NCBI RefSeq assembly: GCF_042651785.1
Contig: NZ_JBHSEC010000005.1
Coordinates: 124,001 to 188,000, forward strand
From: Chungangia koreensis
GTDB taxonomy: Bacteria; Bacillota; Bacilli; Bacillales_A; Planococcaceae
Direction: 5' to 3'
Length of the DNA stretch: 64,000 bases
Positions 1 through 8,934 of the stretch are shown here, piece by piece. A program made the translations under genes and the position numbers. Below the pieces are notes generated by a model that did no database searches, was not told the origin of the DNA, and saw only the letters and a program-made list of their open reading frames with translations. The stretch's first letter is position 1, and each line of letters starts with the position of its first letter.

Positions 1-48
1 AAATCATAGGTATATACTTAAATTAGTGATTTTAAAGGAGGTTTCTGG

Positions 49-1635
49 ATGAAACGTGAGGAACTGATAGCACCGGAATGGTATAACTTAGTAGAAGAAG
101 TTGAGAGATATGCCACTGATGAATCTCAATTGGCGCTGATTTGGGAAGATGAAGCGGGTAACCGAAAAGAAATCAGCTATTATAACCTCTTAAAAGAGAC
201 TAACAGGGCTGCTAATGTTTTTTCTAATGAAGGCCTAAAAAAGGGCGATGTAGTATTAGTCATGATCCCCCGGCTCATTGATGCCTACATAGTGTACTTG
301 GCTGCATTAAAGTCAGGGATAGTCGTCATCCCAAGTTCCGAAATGCTTCGCTCAAAAGAAATAAGTTATCGACTTCAGCATTCTGGAGCGAAGGCGGTTG
401 TTGCGTATGAACCGTTCATCGATCAATTCAGTAGTGTTGACGAACTGGAACACATTAAACAGTTCGTAATCGGGAATGGGACAGGTGATTGGATTTCACT
501 TACTGACGAAATGAAAAAAGTGAGCGATCAGTTTGAATCTCCAAAAACTAAAAATACCGACATGGCTTTCCTTTCTTACACGAGCGGCACTACTGGAAAA
601 CCAAAGGGTGTTGTCCATACACACGGCTGGGCATTCGCTCATCTGAAAACAGCGGCACCACATTGGTTAGGGATAAATAAAGGTGATCTTGTATGGGCAA
701 CTGCTGGCCCTGGTTGGCAAAAATGGATCTGGAGTCCGTTTCTATCTGTGTTAGGCAGTGGTGCGACAGGATTTGTGTATAATGGAAAATTTAAACCGGA
801 AAAATACTTGCAGTGTATACAGGACAATAAAATCCAAGTCCTTTGCTGTACACCAACAGAATATCGATTGATGGCGAAATTGGAATCGCTCCGTACATTT
901 GACCTTTCTTCATTACATAGCGCAGTTTCCGCAGGGGAACCGTTGAACCGTGAAGTGATTGAAACTTTCCAGGAACTTTTTGGATTAACTGTACGTGACG
1001 GATATGGACAAACAGAAAATACATTGCTTGTCGGAACAATGGAAGGAATGAATCCACGTCCAGGTTCAATGGGCAAGCCGACTCCAGGCAATCGTGTGGA
1101 AATTATCGATGAGGAAGGGAAACCTTGTGAAACCGGGGAAGTTGGGGATATCGCAGTTCATATCGAAACTCCTGCATTGTTCAAAGAATACTTCAAAGAT
1201 CCGGAACGCACAAAAATGCAATTCCGTGGCGATTATTATGTGACTGGCGACCGGGCAAAGAAGGATGATGACGGTTATTTTTGGTTTGAGGGGCGTGGTG
1301 ATGATATCATCATCAGTTCTGGTTATACCATCGGTCCTTTTGAAGTAGAGGATGCATTGACGAAGCATCCGGCTGTTAAAGAATGTGCAGTCGTAGCAAG
1401 TCCGGATGAAATTAGAGGAAATATCGTGAAGGCATTCATCGTCCTTCAAAATCCATCCCAAAAGGATTCTCCGACATTAGTCAAGGAATTGCAAGATCAT
1501 GTAAAACAAACTACTGCCCCTTACAAATATCCAAGGGCGATCGAATTTATAGAAGAATTACCTAAAACAGCATCCGGCAAAATCCGCCGGGTAGAATTAA
1601 GAAATACAGAATCAGCTCAAAAAGTTAAAGGATAA
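49..1635 (+). CDS. mbcS: Acyl-CoA synthetase, MbcS/AcsA-like (AMP-forming)
   Basis: AMP-forming acyl-CoA ligase of the ANL superfamily. It activates a short or branched carboxylic acid to acyl-AMP and then to the CoA thioester in the cytoplasm. The 528-aa product starts after a strong AAAGGAGG at 34-41. The P-loop-like A3 motif TSGTTGKPKG is near residue 177. The A8 hinge region with GRGDDIIISSGY is near 415. The conserved C-terminal lysine lies in TASGKIRR near 510. Length and the gene order (followed by sppA, yteJ, tpx, ytxK) match B. subtilis YtcI/MbcS, a methylbutyryl-CoA synthetase. By family the substrate is probably isobutyrate or 2-methylbutyrate used as branched-chain fatty-acid primer, but acetate or propionate cannot be excluded from sequence. 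A hairpin terminator follows directly. Confidence 0.85.
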   Translation: MKREELIAPEWYNLVEEVERYATDESQLALIWEDEAGNRKEISYYNLLKETNRAANVFSNEGLKKGDVVLVMIPRLIDAYIVYLAALKSGIVVIPSSEMLRSKEISYRLQHSGAKAVVAYEPFIDQFSSVDELEHIKQFVIGNGTGDWISLTDEMKKVSDQFESPKTKNTDMAFLSYTSGTTGKPKGVVHTHGWAFAHLKTAAPHWLGINKGDLVWATAGPGWQKWIWSPFLSVLGSGATGFVYNGKFKPEKYLQCIQDNKIQVLCCTPTEYRLMAKLESLRTFDLSSLHSAVSAGEPLNREVIETFQELFGLTVRDGYGQTENTLLVGTMEGMNPRPGSMGKPTPGNRVEIIDEEGKPCETGEVGDIAVHIETPALFKEYFKDPERTKMQFRGDYYVTGDRAKKDDDGYFWFEGRGDDIIISSGYTIGPFEVEDALTKHPAVKECAVVASPDEIRGNIVKAFIVLQNPSQKDSPTLVKELQDHVKQTTAPYKYPRAIEFIEELPKTASGKIRRVELRNTESAQKVKG

Positions 1636-1654
1636 TTAGAAAATAAACAATGTT

Positions 1655-1679
1655 GACAGCCTTTGAAGGCTGTCTTTTT
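1655..1679 (+). terminator. Rho-independent terminator after mbcS
   Basis: GACAGCC and GGCTGTC form a perfect 7-bp stem around a 6-nt loop, followed by five T. It lies 20 bp after the mbcS stop and before rarD. Confidence 0.85.
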
Positions 1680-1734
1680 ATATGCAGAGGTGTAAGATAT
1701 AGATTGTTCAGCGTTTTTGAAATGAGGGTTCAAG

Positions 1735-2637
1735 ATGAATGAAGAGAGAAAAGGGATTATTTGGGCGGCAAGTGCTTATCTATTATGGGGATTCTTCCCG
1801 CTTTATTGGAAAACCATCAGCCAAGTTTCAAGTGGAGAAATATTAGCGAGCAGAATCTTTTGGTCTTTCATTACCACACTCTTAGTGGTCATGATTCTCG
1901 GAAAACGAAAAGAATTATTATCGGATATCAAAGGATTAATGAAGGATCAAAGACAAATGCTCAGTCTGATTTTGGCTGCACTTCTCATATCCATTAACTG
2001 GTTTTTATACATATGGGCAGTAAATACTGACCGAATTATAGAAACGAGCTTAGGTTATTACATTAATCCACTTGTGTCAGTATTGATTGGTATTGTATTC
2101 CTAAAGGAAAGATTGGCTAAAGCCCAAATCGTCGCATTTTTTATCGCTTTGGCTGGTGTTTTGATCATGACCTTTGCGTATGGCCGATTTCCATGGGTGG
2201 CGTTTTCTTTAGCACTCAGTTTCGCTTTTTACGGACTTATAAAAAAGACAGTTAAACTCGAAGCACTTAGAGGCTTGACGATTGAGACTTTGTTTATCGT
2301 TCCGTTGGCGGTAACATACTATATTTTTTTATTCGCCAAAGGTGATGCTCAATTTCTTCACACGGACCGTTTAACTGACCTATTATTAATGTTGAGTGGT
2401 GCAGCTACAGCGATTCCTCTTCTCTTGTTTGCAAAAGGGGCTCAAAGAATTCCGCTCTACATGATCGGGTTTCTGCAATACATTGCCCCGACTCTTATGT
2501 TACTCTTAGCTGTTTTAGTATATGGAGAGAATTTCGGGAACGTTGATATCCTTTCATTTTCTTTGATTTGGCTATCGCTTCTCCTGTTTTCATATTCAAC
2601 TTTCAAGGGTAATCGGAACAAAGTGAAAATAAATTAA
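1735..2637 (+). CDS. rarD: EamA/DMT-family permease, RarD type
   Basis: A 300-aa, very hydrophobic protein with about ten predicted membrane helices, the two-EamA-repeat layout of the drug/metabolite transporter superfamily. The N-terminus (GIIWAASAYLLWGFFPLYWK) is typical of RarD. By family it would be an inner-membrane exporter or permease of unknown substrate; E. coli RarD was named from a chloramphenicol-sensitivity phenotype, which does not define the substrate. The gene has its own terminator upstream and GAGGG before the ATG. It occupies the position of the second NAD kinase gene (ytdI) in the B. subtilis order, so it is a lineage-specific replacement or insertion. Function is family-level only. 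Confidence 0.85.
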   Translation: MNEERKGIIWAASAYLLWGFFPLYWKTISQVSSGEILASRIFWSFITTLLVVMILGKRKELLSDIKGLMKDQRQMLSLILAALLISINWFLYIWAVNTDRIIETSLGYYINPLVSVLIGIVFLKERLAKAQIVAFFIALAGVLIMTFAYGRFPWVAFSLALSFAFYGLIKKTVKLEALRGLTIETLFIVPLAVTYYIFLFAKGDAQFLHTDRLTDLLLMLSGAATAIPLLLFAKGAQRIPLYMIGFLQYIAPTLMLLLAVLVYGENFGNVDILSFSLIWLSLLLFSYSTFKGNRNKVKIN

Positions 2638-2699
2638 GTTATTTTGAAACAATTCTACTGTTCATTCGTAAAGTTTAGTGGTGGAAAAGGAGGATACAT

Positions 2700-3710
2700 A
2701 TGAATTTAAAAAGATGGATTGCGCTTGGCGTAGCCGCTTTACTTTTAGTTATTTCAATTGGAGTCAATACGCTGAGTTCCATGCTAAGTAGCGATTTCAC
2801 TTCAATTTTTGAAGAAATGATGGCTACATCGAACACTGCAAGTGAATATGTGGTTGAGGATGGCAGTGTATCTGATCGAATTGCCGTGCTTACAGTAGAT
2901 GGTGTTATTCAAGACACCGGACAGGCAACGTCTTTGTTCGCTACTGCCGGTTATAATCATCAATTCTTCATGGACCAGCTTGAAATGATTAAAGAAGACA
3001 ACTCTATAAAAGGGGTTGTATTGAAAGTCAATTCACCTGGGGGCGGAGTTGTAGAATCTGCTCAAATTTATGACAAAATCATGGAAATCAAAGAAGAACG
3101 GCAAATTCCGATTTACGTATCAATGGGGGCAATGGCTGCTTCCGGAGGTTACTATATTTCGGCTCCCGCTGATAAGATTTTCGTCAATAAAGAAACAATG
3201 ACAGGTTCAATCGGAGTTATTTTCTCAGCCTTGAACTACGGTGAATTTGCCGACAAATACGGTTTTGACTTTATTACGATCAAAACGGGTCCATACAAGG
3301 ACATGGGCAGTGCAACTCGTGAAATGACAGAGGAAGAACGGGCATTGTTCCAAGAAATGGCGAATGACTCCTATGAGACCTTTGTTGATGTCATCGAACA
3401 AGGACGTGGGATGTCAGAAGCGGAAGTTAAAAAGATTGCGGATGGTCGTATTATGAATGGACGTCAAGCGGTTGAATCCGGTCTTGCAGATGACTATGGT
3501 TATGCGGAGGATGTTGTGGCAGCCATTAAAACGGATCTTGGTATAGAAAACGCCCAAGTATTTGAGTACGGTATTAACCAGGACTTTACTTCATTGTTCG
3601 CCATGAAAGCTTCGTCTCTGTTTGGCGGCAGCTTGGAAACGGAACTGATGGGCCAATTGCTCGCAGATTACAGCGCACCACGAATGATGTATTTATATGG
3701 TGAAATGTGA
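2700..3710 (+). CDS. sppA: Signal peptide peptidase SppA
   Basis: Membrane-anchored serine protease of the S49 (ClpP-fold) family that degrades remnant signal peptides. The 336-aa protein has one N-terminal transmembrane anchor (about residues 7-27), with the catalytic domain outside the membrane. The nucleophile is Ser148 in MAASGGYY and the general base is Lys200 in GPYKDMGS, one position off the Ser147/Lys199 dyad known for B. subtilis SppA. AAGGAGG precedes the ATG. It lies 11 bp ahead of yteJ, so the two are probably cotranscribed, as in B. subtilis where YteJ modulates SppA in lantibiotic resistance. Confidence 0.95.
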   Translation: MNLKRWIALGVAALLLVISIGVNTLSSMLSSDFTSIFEEMMATSNTASEYVVEDGSVSDRIAVLTVDGVIQDTGQATSLFATAGYNHQFFMDQLEMIKEDNSIKGVVLKVNSPGGGVVESAQIYDKIMEIKEERQIPIYVSMGAMAASGGYYISAPADKIFVNKETMTGSIGVIFSALNYGEFADKYGFDFITIKTGPYKDMGSATREMTEEERALFQEMANDSYETFVDVIEQGRGMSEAEVKKIADGRIMNGRQAVESGLADDYGYAEDVVAAIKTDLGIENAQVFEYGINQDFTSLFAMKASSLFGGSLETELMGQLLADYSAPRMMYLYGEM

Positions 3711-3721
3711 GGTGACAGGAA

Positions 3722-4357
3722 ATGAGTGAATTGAATGGGAATCACCCAGAACAATCACAGAAGGAAATGGGTGAATTGAGTAACCATCATTCAGATCGTA
3801 CACAACCAGTGCCAATTCCGGAAAAACCTCAATACGATGTGAAAATAGTTGAACAATTCGTTTTGAAATATGCAGGTTTTTGGACACGGTTTTGGGCTTA
3901 TTTAATAGACATGATCGTTTTATGGTCCATCGGCAGGCTGTTGGTCTATCCGATTTTCCGGTTGGCAGGTTGGGAAATAGCAACCGATGTTTGGTATGCA
4001 CCAATCACTATTATTACAGCTGTGATTTTCTATTTATATTTTGTATTAATGACTAAGTTCTTTGGTCAAACGGTCGGGAAAATGATTTTGGGAATAAAAG
4101 TAGTGTCTTTGAATGGCAAATCGTTGTCCTGGTCGACGGTTCTTTTCCGTGAATGGGTAGGGCGTATTATTTCTTCAGCGTTTCTAATCCTTTATTTCTT
4201 GTATTTCCTTGTCGCATTTACCCCCAAAAAACAAGGAGTACATGATTTTATAGCGGATACAACGGTTGTCCATGAAAGTTCCTATATGAAACAAATGAAA
4301 AAAATATTTAAGAAACGTGAAAGTTTGTCCGAGTTGCAAGAGCCGAACGCCTTTTAG
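3722..4357 (+). CDS. yteJ: RDD-family membrane protein YteJ
   Basis: A 211-aa protein with a hydrophilic, Pro/Gln-rich N-terminal tail (about 45 residues) followed by an RDD domain. Its first helix carries the characteristic Arg and Asp (FWTRFWAYLIDMIVL, residues about 57-71). Three hydrophobic segments are visible, then a basic cytoplasmic tail. In B. subtilis YteJ is coexpressed with SppA and inhibits it; the same arrangement here suggests the same partner. RBS is AGGTGACAGG just after the sppA stop. The biochemical function of RDD proteins is unsettled, although some are Na+/H+ antiporters. Confidence 0.88.
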   Translation: MSELNGNHPEQSQKEMGELSNHHSDRTQPVPIPEKPQYDVKIVEQFVLKYAGFWTRFWAYLIDMIVLWSIGRLLVYPIFRLAGWEIATDVWYAPITIITAVIFYLYFVLMTKFFGQTVGKMILGIKVVSLNGKSLSWSTVLFREWVGRIISSAFLILYFLYFLVAFTPKKQGVHDFIADTTVVHESSYMKQMKKIFKKRESLSELQEPNAF

Positions 4358-4384
4358 TAAGATGAAGGAAAGGAGGGCTTCAAC

Positions 4385-4894
4385 ATGGCTAACGTAACGT
4401 TTAAAGGTAATCCCGTAACTCTGCTTGGGAAAGAAATCAATGTAGGGGATCAAGCACCAGATTTTACAGTATTAGATAATAATATGAATCCAGTTACTTT
4501 ACAAGATTCAAAAGGAAAAATCCGATTGATCAGTGTTGTTCCATCCATTGACACAGGCGTATGTGATGCTCAAACTCGTAAGTTTAATGAGAGTGCAGCT
4601 GAACTAGGTGAAGATGTTGTTGTACTAACAGTTTCGGTCGATCTTCCATTTGCACAGAAAAGATGGTGTGCAGCAGCTGGTATTGAGGCTGTCCAAGTAT
4701 TATCCGATCATCGTGATCTTTCATTTGGTGAAGCATACGGTGTAATTATGAAAGAACTCCGTTTGTTGGCACGTTCTGTATTTGTAGTCGATCAGAATGA
4801 TCAGGTTACATATGTGGAGTACGTACAAGAAGGAACAAACCACCCAGATTATGAAAAGGCAATTGAGGCTGTAAAACAACTGACTGGAAAGTAA
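4385..4894 (+). CDS. tpx: Thiol peroxidase (2-Cys peroxiredoxin)
   Basis: Reduces hydrogen peroxide and alkyl hydroperoxides with thioredoxin as reductant, in the cytoplasm. The 169-aa protein has the Tpx signature: peroxidatic Cys60 in SIDTGVCDAQTRKF and resolving Cys95 in QKRWCAAAG. An AAAGGAGG lies nine bases before the ATG. It sits between yteJ and ytxK as in B. subtilis. A strong 11-bp hairpin follows the stop, so tpx mRNA may be partly separated from ytxK. Confidence 0.97.
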   Translation: MANVTFKGNPVTLLGKEINVGDQAPDFTVLDNNMNPVTLQDSKGKIRLISVVPSIDTGVCDAQTRKFNESAAELGEDVVVLTVSVDLPFAQKRWCAAAGIEAVQVLSDHRDLSFGEAYGVIMKELRLLARSVFVVDQNDQVTYVEYVQEGTNHPDYEKAIEAVKQLTGK

Positions 4895-4898
4895 CAAG

Positions 4899-4924
4899 GA
4901 AACCCACTCCACCGAGTGGGTTTC
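4899..4924 (+). terminator. Hairpin after tpx
   Basis: A perfect 11-bp inverted repeat (GAAACCCACTC / GAGTGGGTTTC) with a 4-nt loop. The T tract is short, so it may be a partial terminator or an mRNA-stabilising hairpin between tpx and ytxK. Confidence 0.6.
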
Positions 4925-4944
4925 TGGCTTGAGAGGGAGTAAGC

Positions 4945-5871
4945 ATGCAAACTAATGTAGAAGTCATTTTTAGCTTTTTGGACAAGGAAGCAGTCAAGCA
5001 TTCGGAAAACGGTGAAATGCCGTACTTGGAAGGTGTTCTCTTAGCTGCAGAAGATTGGCTGGATGGACAGGGTCCAGATGTGAAAACTCCAGCAAAAGAG
5101 GAAGTAAGAAAGGGATTGCAATTGGCAATCTTGAAGGGGATGAAAGAACATTCCCAGCCTCATCATCAGATGACGCCTGACTCGCTTGGTCTACTGCTCG
5201 GATATTTGGTTGAGCAATTTACGAAGGACAAAGAACAGATTTCGTTATTTGAACCAGCCGTGGGAACAGGGAATCTTTTGTTTACAATTATGAATTATTT
5301 GGATGGTAAAGTTTCAACTGCTTCAGCAGTGGAAATTGATGAAACGTTGATTCAGCTAACTGCTGTTTCCGCTGACTTGCTTCAGCAACCGGTAGATTTA
5401 TACCGTCAGGATGCACTGCAGCATCTCTTGATTGATCCAGTAGATGCAGTAATCGCGGATCTACCTTACGGGTATTACCCTGATGATGCGACCGCTGCCG
5501 GTTATGAGTTGAAGGCTAAAGAGGGGATGTCTTATGCTCATCATTTATTTATCGAGCAGTCCATCCGCCATACAAAAGATGGGGGCTATCTTTTCTTTTT
5601 AGCACCTGCTTCTATTTTTGAATCTGAACAAGCAACTGAACTATATTCATTTTTGAAGAAATATACATGGATTCAAGCGGTCTTCCAGCTTCCAGGTAAT
5701 ATGTTCAAAAACAAAGCTTTGGAAAAAAGTATCCTCGTCCTACAAAAAGCGGGCGATAGAGGAAGTGCACCAAAAGACGTATTGCTTGGACAAGTACCAA
5801 ATATGTCGGAAAAGCAACCGATGGCCCAATTTTTCGCTAAGGTCGAAGAATGGATTGAGGAAAATAAGTAG
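4945..5871 (+). CDS. ytxK: Class I SAM-dependent methyltransferase YtxK
   Basis: A 308-aa protein resembling the N6-adenine DNA methyltransferase fold. The SAM-binding motif is FEPAVGTGNLLF (about residues 101-112). Motif IV is ADLPYGYYPDD (about 171-181), where type I restriction methylases have NPPF. The target is unknown and there is no specificity or restriction subunit nearby, so this is the housekeeping YtxK family and not an R-M system. RBS AGAGGGAG precedes ATG. In B. subtilis ytxK is followed by ackA; here no acetate kinase gene follows, and the next gene is a convergent universal stress protein. Confidence 0.88.
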   Translation: MQTNVEVIFSFLDKEAVKHSENGEMPYLEGVLLAAEDWLDGQGPDVKTPAKEEVRKGLQLAILKGMKEHSQPHHQMTPDSLGLLLGYLVEQFTKDKEQISLFEPAVGTGNLLFTIMNYLDGKVSTASAVEIDETLIQLTAVSADLLQQPVDLYRQDALQHLLIDPVDAVIADLPYGYYPDDATAAGYELKAKEGMSYAHHLFIEQSIRHTKDGGYLFFLAPASIFESEQATELYSFLKKYTWIQAVFQLPGNMFKNKALEKSILVLQKAGDRGSAPKDVLLGQVPNMSEKQPMAQFFAKVEEWIEENK

Positions 5872-5883
5872 GGAATGATCACA

Positions 5884-5915
5884 AAAACCCGATGTGAGGT
5901 CTCACATCGGGTTTT
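5884..5915. terminator. Bidirectional terminator between ytxK and usp
   Basis: A perfect 15-bp inverted repeat (AAAACCCGATGTGAG and its complement) around a GT loop. A-runs and T-runs at the two ends let it terminate both convergent genes. Confidence 0.85.
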
Positions 5916-5919
5916 GCAT

Positions 5920-6369
5920 TTAAAGAGTTTCTTCTGTTCGAACTACGAGTACATCGCATTTTGCTGTACGGACGATCATTTCTGATACACTACCGATCAA
6001 GAATCGTTCCATAGCGTTCAAACCAGTCGCACCACAAATTATCAAATCAATTTCATGCTTCTTCGGGAGGTCCTTCGGTATGAGCACCTTCGGGGAACCA
6101 TATTCGACCACCATGTTTACATTTTGGACGCCTGCTGCTTCAGCCTCTTTCTTATAACCTTCCAATAGTTCAAGTGCAAACTTCTCTGCACGTTCTGCAA
6201 TTGAACGGTCATAAGCTTCAATGGAAGAGTATGAACGAGTATCAATGATGTTGACAAGATTGATAGTTGCTTGGTTCCTGATTGCAATACCGACAGACTT
6301 TTTAAAAGCCCATTCCGCTTCTTTAGACCCATCAACTGCTACTAATATTTGTTTGTAGTTTAATGACAT
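5920..6369 (-). CDS. Universal stress protein (UspA family)
   Basis: A 149-aa cytoplasmic protein with the UspA fold. The N-terminal strand is YKQILVAVDGS. The ATP-binding signature G-x2-G-x9-G-S appears as GATGLNAMERFLIGSVSE near the C-terminus. The start at 6369 is chosen because GGGAGGATGA lies immediately upstream; a longer frame to 6411 has no RBS. Proteins of this type bind ATP and are induced by stress; the specific role is unknown. The gene is transcribed divergently from ald and convergently with ytxK. Confidence 0.93.
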   Translation of the reverse strand: MSLNYKQILVAVDGSKEAEWAFKKSVGIAIRNQATINLVNIIDTRSYSSIEAYDRSIAERAEKFALELLEGYKKEAEAAGVQNVNMVVEYGSPKVLIPKDLPKKHEIDLIICGATGLNAMERFLIGSVSEMIVRTAKCDVLVVRTEETL

Positions 6370-6547
6370 AATAATCATCCTCCCTGACAATATATTAACT
6401 ACATTCGACATCCAACAAACATTTCCCTCTTTTATTGACGTTATGCGAGAAATCTCTAAAAATTATGGAAGCATTTTCAAAGAGTATTTGATAGAATGGA
6501 GGTGCAGTTAAAGTAATATTATTATTTTAGTATTTGGGGGTTATGAA

Positions 6548-7666
6548 ATGCGTATTGGTGTTCCTAAAGAAGTTAAGAATAACGAAAACCGCGTAGCGAT
6601 GACACCAGCCGGCGTCGTCAACTTGAAACTATCCGGCCATGAGGTTGTGATTGAATCAGGAGCGGGGCTTGGCTCTGCATTTACTGATGAAGACTATCGC
6701 GAAGCGGGTGCTGTGATTGTACCGACAGCGGAAGAGGCATGGGCTCAAGATATGGTCATGAAAGTTAAAGAGCCAGTTCCGTCCGAATATAACTATTTCC
6801 GAGAAGGACTTATTCTTTTTACATACCTTCATTTAGCACCGGAAATTGAATTGACCCGCCAATTGATGGAGAAAAAAGTCGTTGGTATAGCCTATGAAAC
6901 TGTACAGCTTCCAAATAATTCATTGCCACTTTTAACACCGATGAGTGAAGTTGCAGGTCGTATGGCTACACAAATCGGGGCTCAGTATCTTGAACGCATT
7001 AACGGCGGTAAAGGGATCTTGCTTGCAGGCGTTCCAGGAGTTTCACGTGGTAAAGTAACCGTGATTGGTGGAGGTATTGCCGGAACGAATGCGGCGAAGA
7101 TTGCTGTTGGCATGGGAGCACAAGTTACCGTAATCGACTTGAGTCCTGAACGATTGCGCCAATTGGACGACCTATTCGGTGGGGATGTTCAAACGTTGAT
7201 ATCGAACCCATATAATATTGCTGAATCTGTGAAGGAATCCGATCTTGTTGTAGGTGCTGTTTTAATACCTGGTGCCAAAGCACCGAAGCTGGTTACAGAA
7301 GAGATGATTCAATCTATGATGCCTGGTTCAGTCGTGGTGGATATCGCAATTGACCAAGGTGGTATTTTTGAAACATCTGATCGAGTAACTACGCACGATA
7401 ACCCGACATATGAAAAGCATGGAGTAGTCCACTATGCGGTTGCGAATATGCCAGGAGCGGTGCCTCGTACATCTACGATGGCTTTGACGAATGCGACGGT
7501 TCCTTACGCACTTCAAATTGCTAATAAAGGCTTTAAGCAAGCTTGCTTAGATAATCCTGCCTTATTAAAAGGGCTTAACACGTTAGATGGCCATGTTACG
7601 TATAAAGCAGTGGCTGAAGACCAAGGGCTTGAATATGTACCGGCTGAGAGTCTGTTAAACCAATAA
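6548..7666 (+). CDS. ald: Alanine dehydrogenase
   Basis: Catalyses NAD-dependent reversible oxidative deamination of L-alanine to pyruvate and ammonia. It is used for growth on alanine and, in Bacillus, for sporulation energy. The 372-aa length is standard. The N-terminal RIGVPKEVKNNENRVAM signature, substrate-binding Lys74 in KVKEP, catalytic His95 in YLHLAP, and the Rossmann motif VIGGGIAGTNAAK (about 175-187) are all present. RBS is TTTGGGGG before ATG. A hairpin shared with the convergent peptidase gene follows. Confidence 0.97.
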   Translation: MRIGVPKEVKNNENRVAMTPAGVVNLKLSGHEVVIESGAGLGSAFTDEDYREAGAVIVPTAEEAWAQDMVMKVKEPVPSEYNYFREGLILFTYLHLAPEIELTRQLMEKKVVGIAYETVQLPNNSLPLLTPMSEVAGRMATQIGAQYLERINGGKGILLAGVPGVSRGKVTVIGGGIAGTNAAKIAVGMGAQVTVIDLSPERLRQLDDLFGGDVQTLISNPYNIAESVKESDLVVGAVLIPGAKAPKLVTEEMIQSMMPGSVVVDIAIDQGGIFETSDRVTTHDNPTYEKHGVVHYAVANMPGAVPRTSTMALTNATVPYALQIANKGFKQACLDNPALLKGLNTLDGHVTYKAVAEDQGLEYVPAESLLNQ

Positions 7667-7676
7667 TAAAACCTGA

Positions 7677-7715
7677 AAAGGATCTGCTCCCTTCTTGAGA
7701 GGGAACAGATCCTTT
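7677..7715. terminator. Bidirectional terminator between ald and the M24 peptidase
   Basis: AAAGGATCTG pairs with CAGATCCTTT, extended by TCCCT/AGGGA, between two convergent genes. T-runs are short on both strands. Confidence 0.7.
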
Positions 7716-7733
7716 ATTGATGAAAATTGATAT

Positions 7734-8822
7734 TTAAACAATCGTCAATTCTTTCGGGAATTTCGTAAGAACCTCGACCCCATCTTTTGTAACGACGACA
7801 TCGTCTTCAATCCGAACTCCGGCAACACCTGTTTTGTATATTCCAGGTTCGATTGTGAAGACCATTCCTTCTTTTAGAGCCATCTCATTTGTTGCTGTAA
7901 CAGAAGGGAACTCATGGACGGAAATCCCGAGTCCGTGTCCCAAACGGTGCGTGAAGTACTCCCCGTATCCCGCTTCCGTAATGATGTCACGAGCTAATTT
8001 GTCGAGATCTTTTGCAAGGACTCCCGGCTTAACGGCGTCAACGGCAGCCTGTTCTGCCTTTCTTACGGTTTCATAAATGACTTTTTGTTCTTCATTCGGT
8101 TCACCAAAAGCGACAGTTCTTGTAATGTCTGAGCAGTATCCTTTATAGACCACGCCCAAGTCGAACAATACGAAATCACCTTTCTGTACTTTTCGGTCAC
8201 CTGGAGTGCCATGTGGTGAAGCGGCTTTTGGACCGCTCAATACCATCGTATCAAAAGACATATAGACACCTTTGCGTTTCATTTCGAACTCTATTGCCAT
8301 TAAAATTTCCAACTCAGTTTTGCCTTCAGCAATTTCCCTACAGCCGACCTCAATCGCGTAATCTGCTAACTCAGCAGCTTTTCTCATAAGTTCCAGCTCA
8401 GATTCATCCTTAATGACACGCATTTGGTTGAGTTGGTCATCGAAGCCTACAATTTCTGCTTTCTCGAAAGAAGATTTCAGCAACTCTAATCTTTCGACCG
8501 TCAAATGAGATTTTTCAATGCCCAACTTTTTCAATGGTATCGCCCGTCTTGAAACTGCTTCGGCTACTAAATCCCAGGCATTATCAGTGTCTGCATGGCC
8601 AACGGTTTCATATATCCATCCAGCAGCTTCAACATCGGGAACCTCCATTTTTGGAGCGATTAAAAACGGTTCAGCTTCAGGGAATACCATGACACCTAAT
8701 AACCGTTCATGTGGATCGCTGTCAAAACCGGAAACATAAAAAACATTGTCCGGCGTCGTGATGAATGCAGCGTCCAACTGTTGTTCTTTTAAATAAGCTT
8801 GTAGTTCTTTTATCTTTTTCAT
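7734..8822 (-). CDS. M24-family Xaa-Pro peptidase (aminopeptidase P / prolidase-like)
   Basis: A 362-aa cytoplasmic metallopeptidase with the creatinase-type N-terminal domain (about 1-130) and a pita-bread catalytic domain. All five metal ligands are visible: Asp in FDLGVVYKGY, Asp in CSDITRTVAFG, His in HRLGHGLGISVHE, Glu in FTIEPGIY and Glu in VRIEDDVVVT. It cleaves peptides with proline at the second position, recycling peptides from protein turnover. The RBS reads AGAGGTG before the ATG. It lies between ald and ytkL, divergent from the latter. Dipeptidase versus aminopeptidase P activity cannot be settled from sequence. Confidence 0.92.
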   Translation of the reverse strand: MKKIKELQAYLKEQQLDAAFITTPDNVFYVSGFDSDPHERLLGVMVFPEAEPFLIAPKMEVPDVEAAGWIYETVGHADTDNAWDLVAEAVSRRAIPLKKLGIEKSHLTVERLELLKSSFEKAEIVGFDDQLNQMRVIKDESELELMRKAAELADYAIEVGCREIAEGKTELEILMAIEFEMKRKGVYMSFDTMVLSGPKAASPHGTPGDRKVQKGDFVLFDLGVVYKGYCSDITRTVAFGEPNEEQKVIYETVRKAEQAAVDAVKPGVLAKDLDKLARDIITEAGYGEYFTHRLGHGLGISVHEFPSVTATNEMALKEGMVFTIEPGIYKTGVAGVRIEDDVVVTKDGVEVLTKFPKELTIV

Positions 8823-8934
8823 TTAGGCACCTCTACTCTAATCGGTATATATAAAGCATATCAAAAAAAGGGTTTAAAGGGATGAATATCGTATAATTAT
8901 AATGATTACTTTTAAAAATGAAAGGGGTCTGAGC

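Noticed and set aside
639..1091. Long antisense ORFs inside mbcS and many other genes
   Set aside because: They lie wholly within well-supported genes, lack RBS and domain signals, and are codon-phase shadows.
4945..5871. Restriction-modification methyltransferase
   Set aside because: YtxK resembles the N6-adenine methylase fold, but there is no specificity or nuclease gene beside it and it is in the conserved tpx-ytxK housekeeping order.
6370..6480. Sigma-B promoter for the universal stress gene
   Set aside because: I looked for GTTT-N14-GGGTA on the minus strand and saw only weak partial matches.
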